From DASUPK01 sp963804595 (GTDB lineage: Bacteria; Actinomycetota; Thermoleophilia; Solirubrobacterales; 70-9): a stretch of DNA of 64,000 bases. A model generated the notes under the pieces. That model was not told the DNA's origin, made no database searches, and saw only the letters and a list, made by a program, of their open reading frames with translations. Made by a program: the position numbers and the translations under genes. This document shows, in pieces, positions 38,713-48,424 of the stretch (within the stretch, counting starts at the first letter, position 1; each line of letters begins with the position of its first letter). The stretch is taken from contig CAWDQZ010000008.1 of NCBI GenBank assembly GCA_963804595.1, positions 186,001-250,000 of the forward strand, written 5' to 3'.

Positions 38713-40820
38713 GACTGTGTGGCCAGCGCGAAGGGCAGCACCGCGTCGGCGCCGGCCTGGCGCAGCGTCCGAGCCGCCACGGTGAGGGTCCAGCGCGAGT
38801 CGACGAGGTCGTCCACGAGCAGGACCGGACCGTCGGCGTCGCGCAGCGCCGCGGCCAACGAGGGGCCGACGGCGAACCGGTCCCACACGCCGGCCAGCCG
38901 GAACGCGCTGTTGCCACCCGGCTCACCGGTCGGGCCGCCCTCCACGAGGTCGAGCGCGCCGAGGAACGGCAGCCGCCCGATCGAGGCGATCCCCTGCGCC
39001 ACCGAGGCGACCAGCTCGGGCCGCCCTCGCGACGGCATCGCCACGACCCCCACCGGCCGCTCGTCCCACCCCCAGACGCGCAGCACCTCCACGCACGCCC
39101 GGAGAAGGTCCTCGGACGCGGGAGCATCCGCCGCGAAGACACCACGCAGCCGCTGTCCCCAGCCGAGGTCGGTGAGTCTCGCCACCGCCCGCCCGGGCTG
39201 CATCGCCGCATCGGCGCCGATCCGGCCGGACACCGGGACGCCCAGCCGCGACATCGCCGTCGGCCACTGGCCTCGCGGCTCGATCTCGACACCCACCCGA
39301 GCCAGCTGTTCACGGGCGGTGTTGACGGCGGCCGGCGGGAGGGTCGACTCGAACCACGGGTCGGCGCATCGGTCGCACCGTCCGCACGGGGCTGCGGTCT
39401 CGTCGTCGAGCGCCCGCTGGAGGAACTCCATCCGGCAGCCGTCGCCGCGTTCGTAGTCCAGCATCAGCCCCTGCTCGCGGTCGCGCGCGGCGGCCACCCG
39501 CGCATACCGCTCGGTGTCGTACTCCCACGGCACCCCGGTGGACACCCAGCCGCCGGTGACCTTGGCGACCGCGCCGTCGACGTCGAGGACCTTGAGCAGC
39601 AGCTCGAGGCGGGTGCGGCGGATGTCGACGGCGGCCTCCAGCGCGGGCGTGGACAACGGCCGACCGGACTCCGCGAGCGCGGTGAGCACGGCGTCGGCCT
39701 GCTCCTGGCGGGGCATCGACGCCGAGGCGAAGTAGCGCCAGATGTCACGATCCTCGGGCCCGGGCAGCAGCAGCACGTCGGCCCGCTCGGTGGCCCGCCC
39801 GGCGCGGCCCACCTGCTGGTAGTAGGCGACCGGTGACGACGGTGCGCCGAGATGGATGACGAAGCCCAGGTCCGGCTTGTCGAACCCCATCCCGAGAGCG
39901 CTCGTCGCCACGAGCGCCTTGATCCCGTTGTCCCGCAACGCTTCCTCGAGCCGAAGCCGGTCGGCTGGATCGGTGCGTCCGGTGTAGGAGGCCACGTCGT
40001 GGCCGGCCCGACGCAGCGCCGACGCGACGTCGTCGGCGCCCGCGACGGTGAGCGTGTAGACGATCCCGCTGCCGGGGAGGTCGCCGAGGTGGGCCACCAG
40101 CCAGGCCAGCCGCTGCTCGGGGGCACCGAGCGGGAGGACCCCCAGTCGCAACGAGTCGCGGGCCAGACCGCCGCGCAGGGTGAGCACGTCGTGACCGCCG
40201 GCCCCCAGCTGCTCGGCGACGTCGGTCACCACCCGCGCGTTCGCGGTCGCGGTCGTGGCGAGGACCGGAGTGTCGGCCGGCAGGGTGGTGAGCAGGTCGC
40301 GGATCCGCCGGTAGTCCGGCCGGAAGTCGTGACCCCAGTCGCTGACGCAGTGCGCCTCGTCGACGACGAGAAGCCCACATCGCCGCGCCAGGCCGGGCAG
40401 CTGCTCCTCGCGGAACCGTGGGTTGTTGAGCCGCTCCGGGCTGACGAGCAGCAGATCGACCTCGTCGGCGGCGAGAGCCCTGGCGACGTCCGCCCAGTCC
40501 TCGGCGTTGGCCGAGTTCATCGTCACGGCCCGGATCCCCGCTCGCTCGGCGGCGGACACCTGGTCGCGCATCAGGGCGAGCAGCGGCGACACGATCACCG
40601 TCGGTCCCGCGCCGGCGGCCCGGAGCAGGGCGGTGGCCACGATGTAGACCGCCGACTTGCCCCATCCGGTGCGCTGGACGACGAGCACCCGGCGTCGCTC
40701 GGCCACCAGTGCCTCGATCGCCTCGAGCTGCCCGGGCCGGAAGTCCGCCTCGCGCCCGACGAGGCGGTGCAGGGCCTCGGTCGCCTCGGCGGCGACGACG
40801 GTCAGGGAGGGGGCGGGCAT
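38709..40820 (-). CDS. recQ: RecQ-type DNA helicase with C-terminal phosphoribosyltransferase-like domain
   Basis: A 703-residue protein from the ATG at 40820. The helicase core has DFRPGQLEAIEAL, Walker A QRTGWGKSAV, VVDEAHCVSDWGHDFRPDY, TATANARVV and QQVGRAGR. A zinc-binding Cys set follows (YERGDGC..CGRCDRC). From about 540 to 703 a PRTase-like domain follows, with the PRPP-type loop VLLVDDLVDSRWTLT. Many actinobacterial RecQ proteins have this tail, and RecG/ComF-like PRTases are linked to DNA repair, but its role is not clear. No HRDC domain. A GTG eight codons upstream is an alternative start. Likely functions in recombination and repair. Confidence 0.92.
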   Translation of the reverse strand: MPAPSLTVVAAEATEALHRLVGREADFRPGQLEAIEALVAERRRVLVVQRTGWGKSAVYIVATALLRAAGAGPTVIVSPLLALMRDQVSAAERAGIRAVTMNSANAEDWADVARALAADEVDLLLVSPERLNNPRFREEQLPGLARRCGLLVVDEAHCVSDWGHDFRPDYRRIRDLLTTLPADTPVLATTATANARVVTDVAEQLGAGGHDVLTLRGGLARDSLRLGVLPLGAPEQRLAWLVAHLGDLPGSGIVYTLTVAGADDVASALRRAGHDVASYTGRTDPADRLRLEEALRDNGIKALVATSALGMGFDKPDLGFVIHLGAPSSPVAYYQQVGRAGRATERADVLLLPGPEDRDIWRYFASASMPRQEQADAVLTALAESGRPLSTPALEAAVDIRRTRLELLLKVLDVDGAVAKVTGGWVSTGVPWEYDTERYARVAAARDREQGLMLDYERGDGCRMEFLQRALDDETAAPCGRCDRCADPWFESTLPPAAVNTAREQLARVGVEIEPRGQWPTAMSRLGVPVSGRIGADAAMQPGRAVARLTDLGWGQRLRGVFAADAPASEDLLRACVEVLRVWGWDERPVGVVAMPSRGRPELVASVAQGIASIGRLPFLGALDLVEGGPTGEPGGNSAFRLAGVWDRFAVGPSLAAALRDADGPVLLVDDLVDSRWTLTVAARTLRQAGADAVLPFALATQS

Positions 40821-40921
40821 GCGCCCCACCGTATGCGGCGTCACCGACGACGTCGATTGGTCCAGTCAGGTGGTCGTCGATTGGTCCGAACCCTGGAGCC
40901 AATGGAACCTACCGTCGAGGT

Positions 40922-42292
40922 ATGCCACAGAACCAGACCTTCGGGATGTCCGTCGCCCAGGGCGCGGCCCTCACGATCGGCGCGGTTCTCGGCACGGGTG
41001 TCATCTCGCTGCCGGCGATGGCCGCCGGGATCGCCGGGCCGGCGTCGATCCTCGCCTGGCTCGCCCTCGTCGTCCTGTCGGCCCCGCTCGCGCTCACCTT
41101 CGCGGCCCTGGGCGCGCGGTTCCCGGACGCGGGTGGGGTGTCGACGTATGCGCGCCGCGCCTTCGGAAGCCGGGCGGCCACCGCCGTGGGCTGGCTCTTC
41201 TACGTCGTCGTCGCCGTGGGCGCTCCGCCCGCCGCCGCCTTCGCCGGTGGCTACGTGGCCGATCTGGTCGGCGGGTCGCGGACCACGACGATGTGGGCGG
41301 CAGGCGTCATCATCGCCGGCGTCGCGGTGCTCAACTGGTTCGGTGTCCGGATCTCCGGGCGGGTCCAGCTGGGGATGGCCATCCTGCTGGCGGTGCTGCT
41401 GACCGTCGCCACGGTGGCCGCGCTTCCGCACGCCGACCTCAGCCACCTCACGCCGTTCGCCCCGAACGGCTGGGGGGCCATCGCTCCGGCCGCCGCCGTG
41501 GTCGTGTGGGGGTTCGCCGGATGGGAGGCGGTCACCTCGCTGACCGCGGACTACCGCAACCCGGCGCGGGACGTGCCGCGGGCGGCGGTCGTCGCGGTGG
41601 TCGTCGTCGGCGTCCTCTACCTCGGCGTCGTCGCCACGAGCATCCTCGTGCTCGGCCCGGGAGTCGGGGGCAGCCAGGCACCGTTGGCCGAGCTCCTCGG
41701 CGTCGCCTTCGGCGCGCCGGGTCGTGTCATCACGACGGTGGTCGCCGTGCTGCTGACCGTCGGCGCGATGAACGCCTACTTCGCCGGCGGGGCCAAGCTC
41801 GGCGCGGCGCTGGGCCGCGACGGCTCGCTGCCGCCGTGGTTCGCGAAGGGCGGCCAGGCGGGACAGGTGCCGCGCCGGGCGCTCGCCGTCACGACCGGTC
41901 TGTCGTTGCTGTCACTCCTCGCGACAGCGCTGCTCCACCTGGACCTGACCGCGTCGGTCCTCCTCGCGACCGGCGCGTTCACGGTGGTCTACGTCGTCGG
42001 CACGGCCGCCGCGATCCGGCTGCTGCCTCGCGGGACGTGGGCGCGGCGCGGGGCCGTCGTGTCGTTCGTCAGCGTCGTGGCGCTGCTCCTCGTCAACGGG
42101 AGCCACGCCCTCTGGACGCTGGCGGTCGCGGCGGCCGCGGTCGGCTACGAGACGGCCGTCTCGCGGCGCAGGACGCGGACGAGCCGACGCAGCCCCTCGT
42201 CCAGCCGTTCGTCGGCCACGGCGCCGTATCCCACCACCACGCCCTCCCTCGCTGCGGTGCCGTCGGACGTAGAGCCCTGCGCGCCGAGGTAG
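40922..42292 (+). CDS. APC-family amino acid permease
   Basis: A 456-residue transporter. The first helix carries GAVLGTGVISLPA, typical of APC proteins, where the unwound G-rich segment binds the substrate backbone. About twelve helices follow, ending near residue 415. The C-terminal 45 residues are Arg/Ser-rich and read through sequence that is antisense to the 3' end of the MocR gene; the stops lie 148 bases past each other. The true protein may thus have a non-conserved tail. The substrate is unknown; the convergent MocR regulator of the PLP type may be related to amino acid metabolism. Confidence 0.88.
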   Translation: MPQNQTFGMSVAQGAALTIGAVLGTGVISLPAMAAGIAGPASILAWLALVVLSAPLALTFAALGARFPDAGGVSTYARRAFGSRAATAVGWLFYVVVAVGAPPAAAFAGGYVADLVGGSRTTTMWAAGVIIAGVAVLNWFGVRISGRVQLGMAILLAVLLTVATVAALPHADLSHLTPFAPNGWGAIAPAAAVVVWGFAGWEAVTSLTADYRNPARDVPRAAVVAVVVVGVLYLGVVATSILVLGPGVGGSQAPLAELLGVAFGAPGRVITTVVAVLLTVGAMNAYFAGGAKLGAALGRDGSLPPWFAKGGQAGQVPRRALAVTTGLSLLSLLATALLHLDLTASVLLATGAFTVVYVVGTAAAIRLLPRGTWARRGAVVSFVSVVALLLVNGSHALWTLAVAAAAVGYETAVSRRRTRTSRRSPSSSRSSATAPYPTTTPSLAAVPSDVEPCAPR

Positions 42293-43599
42293 TAGCCGTC
42301 CAGGGACTCGACGGCGACCCCGACCCGGCGGGCCGCCACCACCACTCGCCGCCCGTCGCCGGGTCGAGCCTCGGGGAGCCGGGCGCACACGTGCAGCCCG
42401 GCCGACGAGGGGACGAGCCGGAGGCCGGGAACCGGCTCGAGGGCCGCGAGGACGGCGGCGTGCCGCGCCGCATACACGCCGGACGCCTTGCGTACGTGGC
42501 GCGCGAGCATCCCCTCGTCGATGAACCGGGCCAGCGCGGCCTGGGTCGGGACCGCACCGAAGCCGTCGGACAGCTGGCGAGCGGCACGGAGGGCCGACCG
42601 GAGCGACGGCGGCACCACGACGAAGCCCACCCGGAGCGCGGGCAGCATGGTCTTCGAGAACGAGCCGACGTAGCACACGCGTCCGCTGGGATCGAGGTTG
42701 ACCAGCGGCTCCAACGGCCTTGACGAGAAACGAAACTCGCTGTCGTAGTCGTCCTCGACCACCAACGCGTCGTGCTCCTGCGCCCACTCCACCAGGTCGA
42801 CCCGCCGCCGCAGCGACATCGCCGCCCCCGTCGGGAACTGGTGCGACGGGGTGACGTAGACCAGCCGGGCCCGAGCCGGGAGCTGCTCGACGACCAGCCC
42901 CTCCTCGTCCACCGGGACCGGCGCCACGCGCATACCGAACGCCGCGAACAGCATCGCGGCCGGCGGGTACCCGGGGTCCTCGACGACGACGGTGTCTCCG
43001 GGTTCGAGGGCGACCCGACTGACGAGGTCGAGCGCGTGCTGTGTCCCGTTGGTCACCAGGACGTCCTCGGGGTCGCAGAGCACGGCCCGCGAGACGCCGA
43101 TGTAGCGGCTGACAGCTTCCCGCAGTCCGGGAAGGCCGGCCGGATCCCCATACCGGCCAGGGGAGTTCGCGCCAGCCCGCAGCTCCGAGGTCACCAGTCG
43201 TCGCCACGTGTCGAACGGGAACAGCCCCGGGTCGGGGACGCCGACGCTGAAGTCGTAGGGCAGCACACCGTCCGTCGACACCGGGGTGGGGGTCGCCGTC
43301 CAGCTCCGACGGGGTCGCACGGCACCCGCCCGCCGGCGCCCTCGCGGACCCGAGTCCGGCACGTCGTCGGCCACGTAGGTGCCGGCGCCGACCCGCGCGA
43401 CGAGGAAGCCCTCGGCGACGAGCCGCTCGTATGCGGTGGCGACGGTACCGCGCGCCAGCTCGAGCCGGCCGGCGAGCTCGCGGGTCGGCGGGAGGCGGTC
43501 GCCGGGCCGCAGCCGTCCGTCACGGATCGCCTCCCGCAGCTCTCGGTAGAGCCGCGTGGTGAGGTCCCCGCCGCCGGAGAGACCCAGATGGAGCTCCAC
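42145..43599 (-). CDS. MocR/PdxR-type GntR regulator with aminotransferase domain
   Basis: A 484-residue protein. Residues 10-80 form a GntR winged helix (LREAIRDGRLRPGDRLPPTR, VATAYERLVAEGFLVARVG). Residues 115-480 form a fold-type I aminotransferase: TNGTQHALDLVSRVAL, EDPGYPPAAMLF, EDDYDSEFRF and the PLP lysine in SFSKTMLPALRVGF. MocR proteins sense PLP or an amine and control PLP, GABA or taurine metabolism. No obvious target lies next to it except the convergent APC permease. The cyclase gene ends one base upstream of its start, so they may be co-transcribed. Confidence 0.93.
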   Translation of the reverse strand: MELHLGLSGGGDLTTRLYRELREAIRDGRLRPGDRLPPTRELAGRLELARGTVATAYERLVAEGFLVARVGAGTYVADDVPDSGPRGRRRAGAVRPRRSWTATPTPVSTDGVLPYDFSVGVPDPGLFPFDTWRRLVTSELRAGANSPGRYGDPAGLPGLREAVSRYIGVSRAVLCDPEDVLVTNGTQHALDLVSRVALEPGDTVVVEDPGYPPAAMLFAAFGMRVAPVPVDEEGLVVEQLPARARLVYVTPSHQFPTGAAMSLRRRVDLVEWAQEHDALVVEDDYDSEFRFSSRPLEPLVNLDPSGRVCYVGSFSKTMLPALRVGFVVVPPSLRSALRAARQLSDGFGAVPTQAALARFIDEGMLARHVRKASGVYAARHAAVLAALEPVPGLRLVPSSAGLHVCARLPEARPGDGRRVVVAARRVGVAVESLDGYYLGAQGSTSDGTAAREGVVVGYGAVADERLDEGLRRLVRVLRRETAVS

Positions 43600-43600
43600 G

Positions 43601-46600
43601 TCAGGGCGCGTCGAGGAGCCGGACCAGGCGGGCGACGGACGGGACCGCGAGGAAGCCGGCCTGTCGCTCCGGATCCTCCGCGCCCACGAGGCGCCGGTCG
43701 ACGTAGGCCCGCACGGCCTCCCGCAGCTGCTGCTGCGCCGCCTCGTGGCCCGGTGAACCGGCCAGCAGCTCCCACAGCTGGCCCAGTAGGTGTGCCGACC
43801 GCATCGAGACGTCGATGGCCGGTCGATCCAGCTCCGCGACCAGGGCGGCAGCCTCGGCCGCCGCCCTGGTCGGGTCGAGACCGCCGCATTGCGCGATGAC
43901 GATGCGAAGGGCGGTGCACTGAGGGATCGACGCCTCGACCCCGCTGTCCCGAAGCACCGCCGCAGCCTGGCGGGCGGCCTCGTCCGCCTCGGCGAGCCGG
44001 CCGTTCTCCCCGGTGGACAGCAGGGCCTGGGCCAGGACCAACAGCGCGTGGGCGGCGGTCTGCGGGCCGGCCGCCTCGACGGTGGCGTCCGCCGCCAGGG
44101 TCCGGGCGTGCGCGAGCGTCGCTTCGGTCGCCTCGCCGTACTCGAGCATCCCGACGCCGAGCCACAACGCCGCGTCGAGGGAGACGAGGCTGGAGCCGAC
44201 CTCCTGCCCGGTCCGCCACGCGTACTCGAAGCTCTCGCGGGCCTCGGCCCAACGGTTCGTCCAGAGCTGGGTCAGCCCGAGGATCGTCCGGTTGGTGGCG
44301 GTTCCCTCCACGTCGCCGAGGGTCTGGGACCGCTCGATCGCCTGCTCGCACCAGAGCTCCGCCGCGGCGAAGTCTCCGAGGATGAGTGAGCTCGAGGCGA
44401 GGTTCCCCAGCACGACCGACTGACGGTAGAGGTGGCCGGACGCCATGAAGACCGGCAGGACCTGTTCGAAGAGGTCGCGGGACTCGGCGACCCGGCCCAG
44501 GTTGAACAGCGTGACGGCGTGCTGGGCCAGTGCGGTGCTCTCGGCCTCGAGGTCGCCGTCCCTGGCGAACTCCTCCCGCGCCCGCACCCCGAAGTCGAGC
44601 GCGTCGGCGAACCGGCCCTCGTTGCTGGCGAGCATGGCCAGGTACCGCAGCGCCTCGGCGACCAGGGCCGTCTGCCCCTCAGCGCGAGCAACCTCCAACG
44701 CGGTGTTCAGCTGGGTCTGAGCGGCCGAGCCCTCGCCGTGCCAGGTGAGCGCCTTCCCCGCCCAGAGGTGCCCCTCGGCCACCTGGGCGCCGAGGCCGGC
44801 TGCGCGAGCCGTGTCTGCGGCCTGCGTTGCGAGGTCGACCGCCCGGTCGTAATCGCTGGTCTCGAACGCCTGCCGGCTCTGGCCCAGCAAACTGGTGAAC
44901 GTGCGGTCGGGGTCGCCCAGCCGATCGGACAGTTCGGCCATCCGGCGCAGGATCTCCGCTTTGGCGGTCCGGTCGCCCTGACGGTCCAGGACCTGCTCCT
45001 GTTCGGCGAAGACGTCGAACCGCAGCGCCGGGTCGTCGGCCGGCACCAGCTGCTCGGCGCGCTCGAGCAGGTGGGTCGCCTCGTCGAGGGCGAACACCCG
45101 GCTGGCCCGACGGCCGGCCCGGAGGTACCAGGCCGCCGCCTCGGGGTCGTGGGCCAGGTCGAAGTGCTCGGCGACGATCGCCGCATACTCCTCGACGCGT
45201 CCCGTGCGGGCAGTGACGTCGGCGAGCCAGCGAGCGGCCCGCCGGTGGTACTCGCGGCGTCGGGCGCGCAGGACGCTGTCGTAGGCCACGTCGCGCAGCA
45301 GGGCGTGCTTGAAGAGGAACTCGCGGGCCGAGTCGAACGCGGAGAGCTCGCGCTCGAAGACGAGGTCGCGCGCCAGCAGGTGGTCGAAGGGGGCGGTGTC
45401 CGGCGCATCGCCGTCCGCTGCCAGGTGGGTGACCGCGTCATCCCAGAAGATCCGGCCGACGACCGAGGCCCGTTGCAGCGCAGCGCGTTCCGACGACGTC
45501 AGGGCGTCGAGGCGCGCTTGGAGCAGGCCCTTGAGGGACGGGGGCACGACGAGGCGGCCGACCAGCTCGTCGACGATCCGCCACCGCGGCGAGTCGGGGA
45601 CGACGACACCCGAGTCGATCAGCCAGGTGACCAGCTCCTCGAGGTAGAACGGGTTTCCCTCGCCCGAGTCGACGACCAGGTCGACGAGCTCCATCGGCGG
45701 GTCGTCGACCTTCTGGAGCAGCTCGAGGACCAGCGTCCGGCTCTCCCGGCGGGACAGCGCCCCCAAGGTGAGCCGCACGTGGTGCTCGAGGCCCGAACCC
45801 CACCGCGGGCGCTCCTCCAACAGCGTGGCGCGGGTGGTGGCCACGACCATGACCGGGCAGTCGCGCCACATCCGCTCGGCGTCGTCGAGGAGCCGCATCG
45901 ACGTCGAGTCGGCCCAGTGCAGGTCCTCGAGCAGGATGACGACCGGCTGGGAGGCCGCCAGCCGCGCGAAGTACCGGCCCAGGGCCACGGTCGCCTGGTC
46001 GCGCACGCTCTGGGGCTCGGTCGGGACCCCCTCCGTAGCGGCCGGGTCGGTCCCGAGGTCGAACCCGAGCCAGAGCCCGACGACGTGCGCGGCGCGTACC
46101 GCCTCCTCGCCCTCCCCGTAGGCCATGGCGAACCCGGCCTCGAGCTTCTCGCGGACGACCACCGGCGGGTCACTCTCGGCGATCTCCATCCGGGTGGCGA
46201 TGACGTCGCGGGTGAGGGAGTTCGCGCGGTTCTGCTCGACGTGGGACGCGCGGCCGCGGAACCACCACACCACCTGCGGCTGGCCCGCGAGCCAGAGGTC
46301 GAAGTCGCGCAGCAGCCGGCTCTTGCCGATGCCCGCGTCCCCGACGATGTCGACGACGAGGTAGCGCCCCTCGTCGACGACGTCGAGGAAGCGTTCCTGG
46401 AGGAACCGGATCTCGCCGGCCCGGCCGACCGTGCTCGCCTCGATGCCCTCGACGACGCCGAGCTGGTCGAGCCGGAAGCCCCGCGGACGTTCCGAGACCA
46501 CGAGATAGGCGTCGACCGGCGCGTCGAGACCCTTGAGCTCCAGGCCGGGCACGGTGTGCACGTTGAACGCCCGGCGGACCTGCCGGTAGGTCTCGGTGGA

Positions 46601-47233
46601 GATGAGGACGCCGCCGACGGGAGCGGCGGACTGGAGCCGGGCGGCCCGGTTGACCGTCGGCCCGACCGCGACGAAGTCGTGACCGGCCCGCTCGCCCAGG
46701 GTGCTGACGACGACCTCGCCGGTGTCGACGCCGACGCGCATCCGCGGCGTCACGCCGAACCGGCGCTCGACGTCGTCACTGAGCTCGGCCGTCGCGGCCG
46801 TCATGGCGAGCCCCGCGCGGACCGCTCGCTCGGCGTCGTCCTCGTAGGAGCGATGCAGGCCGAACACCGCCATGACCGCGTCGCCGATGAACTTCTCGAC
46901 GACCCCGCCGTGCGCCTCGATGGCCGCCTGCCAGCGGGCGAAGCAGGCGTCGACGACGGACCGGGTGTCCTCCGGGTCCAGCTGCCGGGACAGGACGGTG
47001 AAGTCCACCAGGTCGGCGAACAGGACGCTGACCAGCTTGCGCTGCTCGCCCCGCTGGCCGGAGACGAGCTGGGCCTGGCGCTCACGCAGCGGCGCCAGGG
47101 CGGTCTCGACGACCTCGTCGCCGAGCACCGAGCGCTGCGCCTCCAGGGCGGCGATGGCGCGCTCGACCGCGGCCAGGTCGCCGCCCGCGAGGCCGGCGCC
47201 CGGCGAGGGCGACGTCGACGCGCTCGCACTCAT
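43601..47233 (-). CDS. Class III adenylate/guanylate cyclase - AAA ATPase - TPR regulator
   Basis: A 1210-residue protein. Residues 65-240 are a class III cyclase: LFADLVDFT (first metal Asp), EKFIGDAVMAVFG (Lys plus second Asp), and PTVNRAARL (Asn and Arg). All catalytic residues are therefore kept, and the Lys favours ATP. Residues 280-560 form an AAA/STAND ATPase with Walker A GDAGIGKSR and Walker B VVILLEDLHWAD. From about 680 on it consists of TPR-like helical repeats. Such proteins make cAMP in response to a protein partner bound by the repeats. It is divergent from a cyclic-nucleotide-binding protein (47368), suggesting a local cAMP circuit. ATG start at 47233. Confidence 0.9.
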   Translation of the reverse strand: MSASASTSPSPGAGLAGGDLAAVERAIAALEAQRSVLGDEVVETALAPLRERQAQLVSGQRGEQRKLVSVLFADLVDFTVLSRQLDPEDTRSVVDACFARWQAAIEAHGGVVEKFIGDAVMAVFGLHRSYEDDAERAVRAGLAMTAATAELSDDVERRFGVTPRMRVGVDTGEVVVSTLGERAGHDFVAVGPTVNRAARLQSAAPVGGVLISTETYRQVRRAFNVHTVPGLELKGLDAPVDAYLVVSERPRGFRLDQLGVVEGIEASTVGRAGEIRFLQERFLDVVDEGRYLVVDIVGDAGIGKSRLLRDFDLWLAGQPQVVWWFRGRASHVEQNRANSLTRDVIATRMEIAESDPPVVVREKLEAGFAMAYGEGEEAVRAAHVVGLWLGFDLGTDPAATEGVPTEPQSVRDQATVALGRYFARLAASQPVVILLEDLHWADSTSMRLLDDAERMWRDCPVMVVATTRATLLEERPRWGSGLEHHVRLTLGALSRRESRTLVLELLQKVDDPPMELVDLVVDSGEGNPFYLEELVTWLIDSGVVVPDSPRWRIVDELVGRLVVPPSLKGLLQARLDALTSSERAALQRASVVGRIFWDDAVTHLAADGDAPDTAPFDHLLARDLVFERELSAFDSAREFLFKHALLRDVAYDSVLRARRREYHRRAARWLADVTARTGRVEEYAAIVAEHFDLAHDPEAAAWYLRAGRRASRVFALDEATHLLERAEQLVPADDPALRFDVFAEQEQVLDRQGDRTAKAEILRRMAELSDRLGDPDRTFTSLLGQSRQAFETSDYDRAVDLATQAADTARAAGLGAQVAEGHLWAGKALTWHGEGSAAQTQLNTALEVARAEGQTALVAEALRYLAMLASNEGRFADALDFGVRAREEFARDGDLEAESTALAQHAVTLFNLGRVAESRDLFEQVLPVFMASGHLYRQSVVLGNLASSSLILGDFAAAELWCEQAIERSQTLGDVEGTATNRTILGLTQLWTNRWAEARESFEYAWRTGQEVGSSLVSLDAALWLGVGMLEYGEATEATLAHARTLAADATVEAAGPQTAAHALLVLAQALLSTGENGRLAEADEAARQAAAVLRDSGVEASIPQCTALRIVIAQCGGLDPTRAAAEAAALVAELDRPAIDVSMRSAHLLGQLWELLAGSPGHEAAQQQLREAVRAYVDRRLVGAEDPERQAGFLAVPSVARLVRLLDAP

Positions 47234-47367
47234 GCCGCATACCGTAATTCGGTGCTCTGCCCCGACCGCCGCCGAACGTCAGGCACGCGGTCGAATCCAT
47301 GGGCGTACGCGGCGGGTTCGTGGTGTCATGGCCCCACGAATCCGGAAAGAGCCCAGGGAGTTTGTGT

Positions 47368-48420
47368 ATGCGGGTCAGTGCCACGACGACGTCACTCTCG
47401 TGGATCCCCTCGGAGTCGGTGTGGGGACCGCTCAAGCTCGGGTTCGACCTCGGGCTGTCGCACTGGGACGAGCCGATGCCGGACCGGATCTCCGGGGTGG
47501 ACGAGGTCCAGGCCCTGCACGACGCGGGACGGTTCCGGTTCGCCAACATCCTGCAGGCCTGGGTCGACGTCGAGGACGGGCGGATCGTCGGTCACGGCTT
47601 CGGCGACCGGTCGGGACTGCTGATGGGGGAGACGACGGTCCGGCTGGCGCGCGGCGGCGTGACGTTCGCCGCCGTCGGGCTGCCCGTGCTCCGGACGGCC
47701 AAGGTCGCGGGCGACGGTGCCGGTGGCGGGTCGGTGGTGTTCCGGCAGACCGCCGGCGGCCGGACGGCGATCCCCCTGCCCCGGCCGGTTCCGCACCCAC
47801 CGTTCGTGCGGTGGCAGGCGCCGCTCGTGTGGACGACGCTGGCCCTGACCATCCGCGCCGACGGGTCCTCGCAGGCGCGGATGGTGGGGGCGAGTGCGTT
47901 CCCGCGGCACTGGGTCTACGGGAGCGACGGCGAGGTCGCCTGGAAGTCGGCGCTCACCGACGAGAGCGGCTGGATGCGGCACTCGTTCGGGGGACGCACG
48001 CCGTGGAGCGACCGCGACCGCGAGGCCTTCGTCACCGAGGTGGAGTCGCAGACCGAGCGGCAGCTGTCGGCCGAGATCATGCGCGGTGGCGCGAGGCCGG
48101 AGGTCCGCCGCCTGCCGGACGGCGCGCTGCTCACCCGGCAGGGCGACCCGGGCGACGAGCTGTACCTCATCCTCGACGGCGTCGCCGTCGTCGAGGTCGA
48201 CGGGCTCGCCGTGGCCGAGCTCGGACCGGGCGCCGTCGTGGGGGAGCGCGCGATCCTCGAGGAGGGCCTGCGCACGTCGACGGTCCGCGCGACGACGCCG
48301 TTGCGGGTCGCGGTGGCGCGCCGGGCCGCGATCGACGTCGACAAGCTGCGCTCGCTGGCGGAGACGCACCGCCGCGAGGACCAGCCGATGGGGGAGACGC
48401 CGACCGCCCCGCTCGACTGA
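47368..48420 (+). CDS. Cyclic nucleotide-binding domain protein with unknown N-terminal domain
   Basis: A 350-residue protein from the ATG at 47368. The N-terminal 225 residues (starting MRVSATTTSLSWIPSESVWG) are beta-rich and not recognised. From about 240 a cNMP-binding domain follows: RRLPDGALLTRQGDPGDELY, LILDGVAVVEV, ELGPGAVVGERAILEEGLRTSTVRA, where the G-E-x-A-x3-x-x-x-R phosphate-binding cassette is intact (GERAILEEGLRTS). No DNA-binding domain is visible. Gene is divergent from the cyclase gene and 134 bases apart, so the pair may share regulation. It may be a direct cAMP effector. Confidence 0.85.
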   Translation: MRVSATTTSLSWIPSESVWGPLKLGFDLGLSHWDEPMPDRISGVDEVQALHDAGRFRFANILQAWVDVEDGRIVGHGFGDRSGLLMGETTVRLARGGVTFAAVGLPVLRTAKVAGDGAGGGSVVFRQTAGGRTAIPLPRPVPHPPFVRWQAPLVWTTLALTIRADGSSQARMVGASAFPRHWVYGSDGEVAWKSALTDESGWMRHSFGGRTPWSDRDREAFVTEVESQTERQLSAEIMRGGARPEVRRLPDGALLTRQGDPGDELYLILDGVAVVEVDGLAVAELGPGAVVGERAILEEGLRTSTVRATTPLRVAVARRAAIDVDKLRSLAETHRREDQPMGETPTAPLD

Positions 48421-48424
48421 CCGC

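Noticed and set aside
40845..40920. Small regulatory RNA from the repeated TCGATTGGTCC words
   Set aside because: Two short copies of GTCGATTGGTCC lie before the permease start, but no promoter or terminator pair supports an RNA; more likely an operator.
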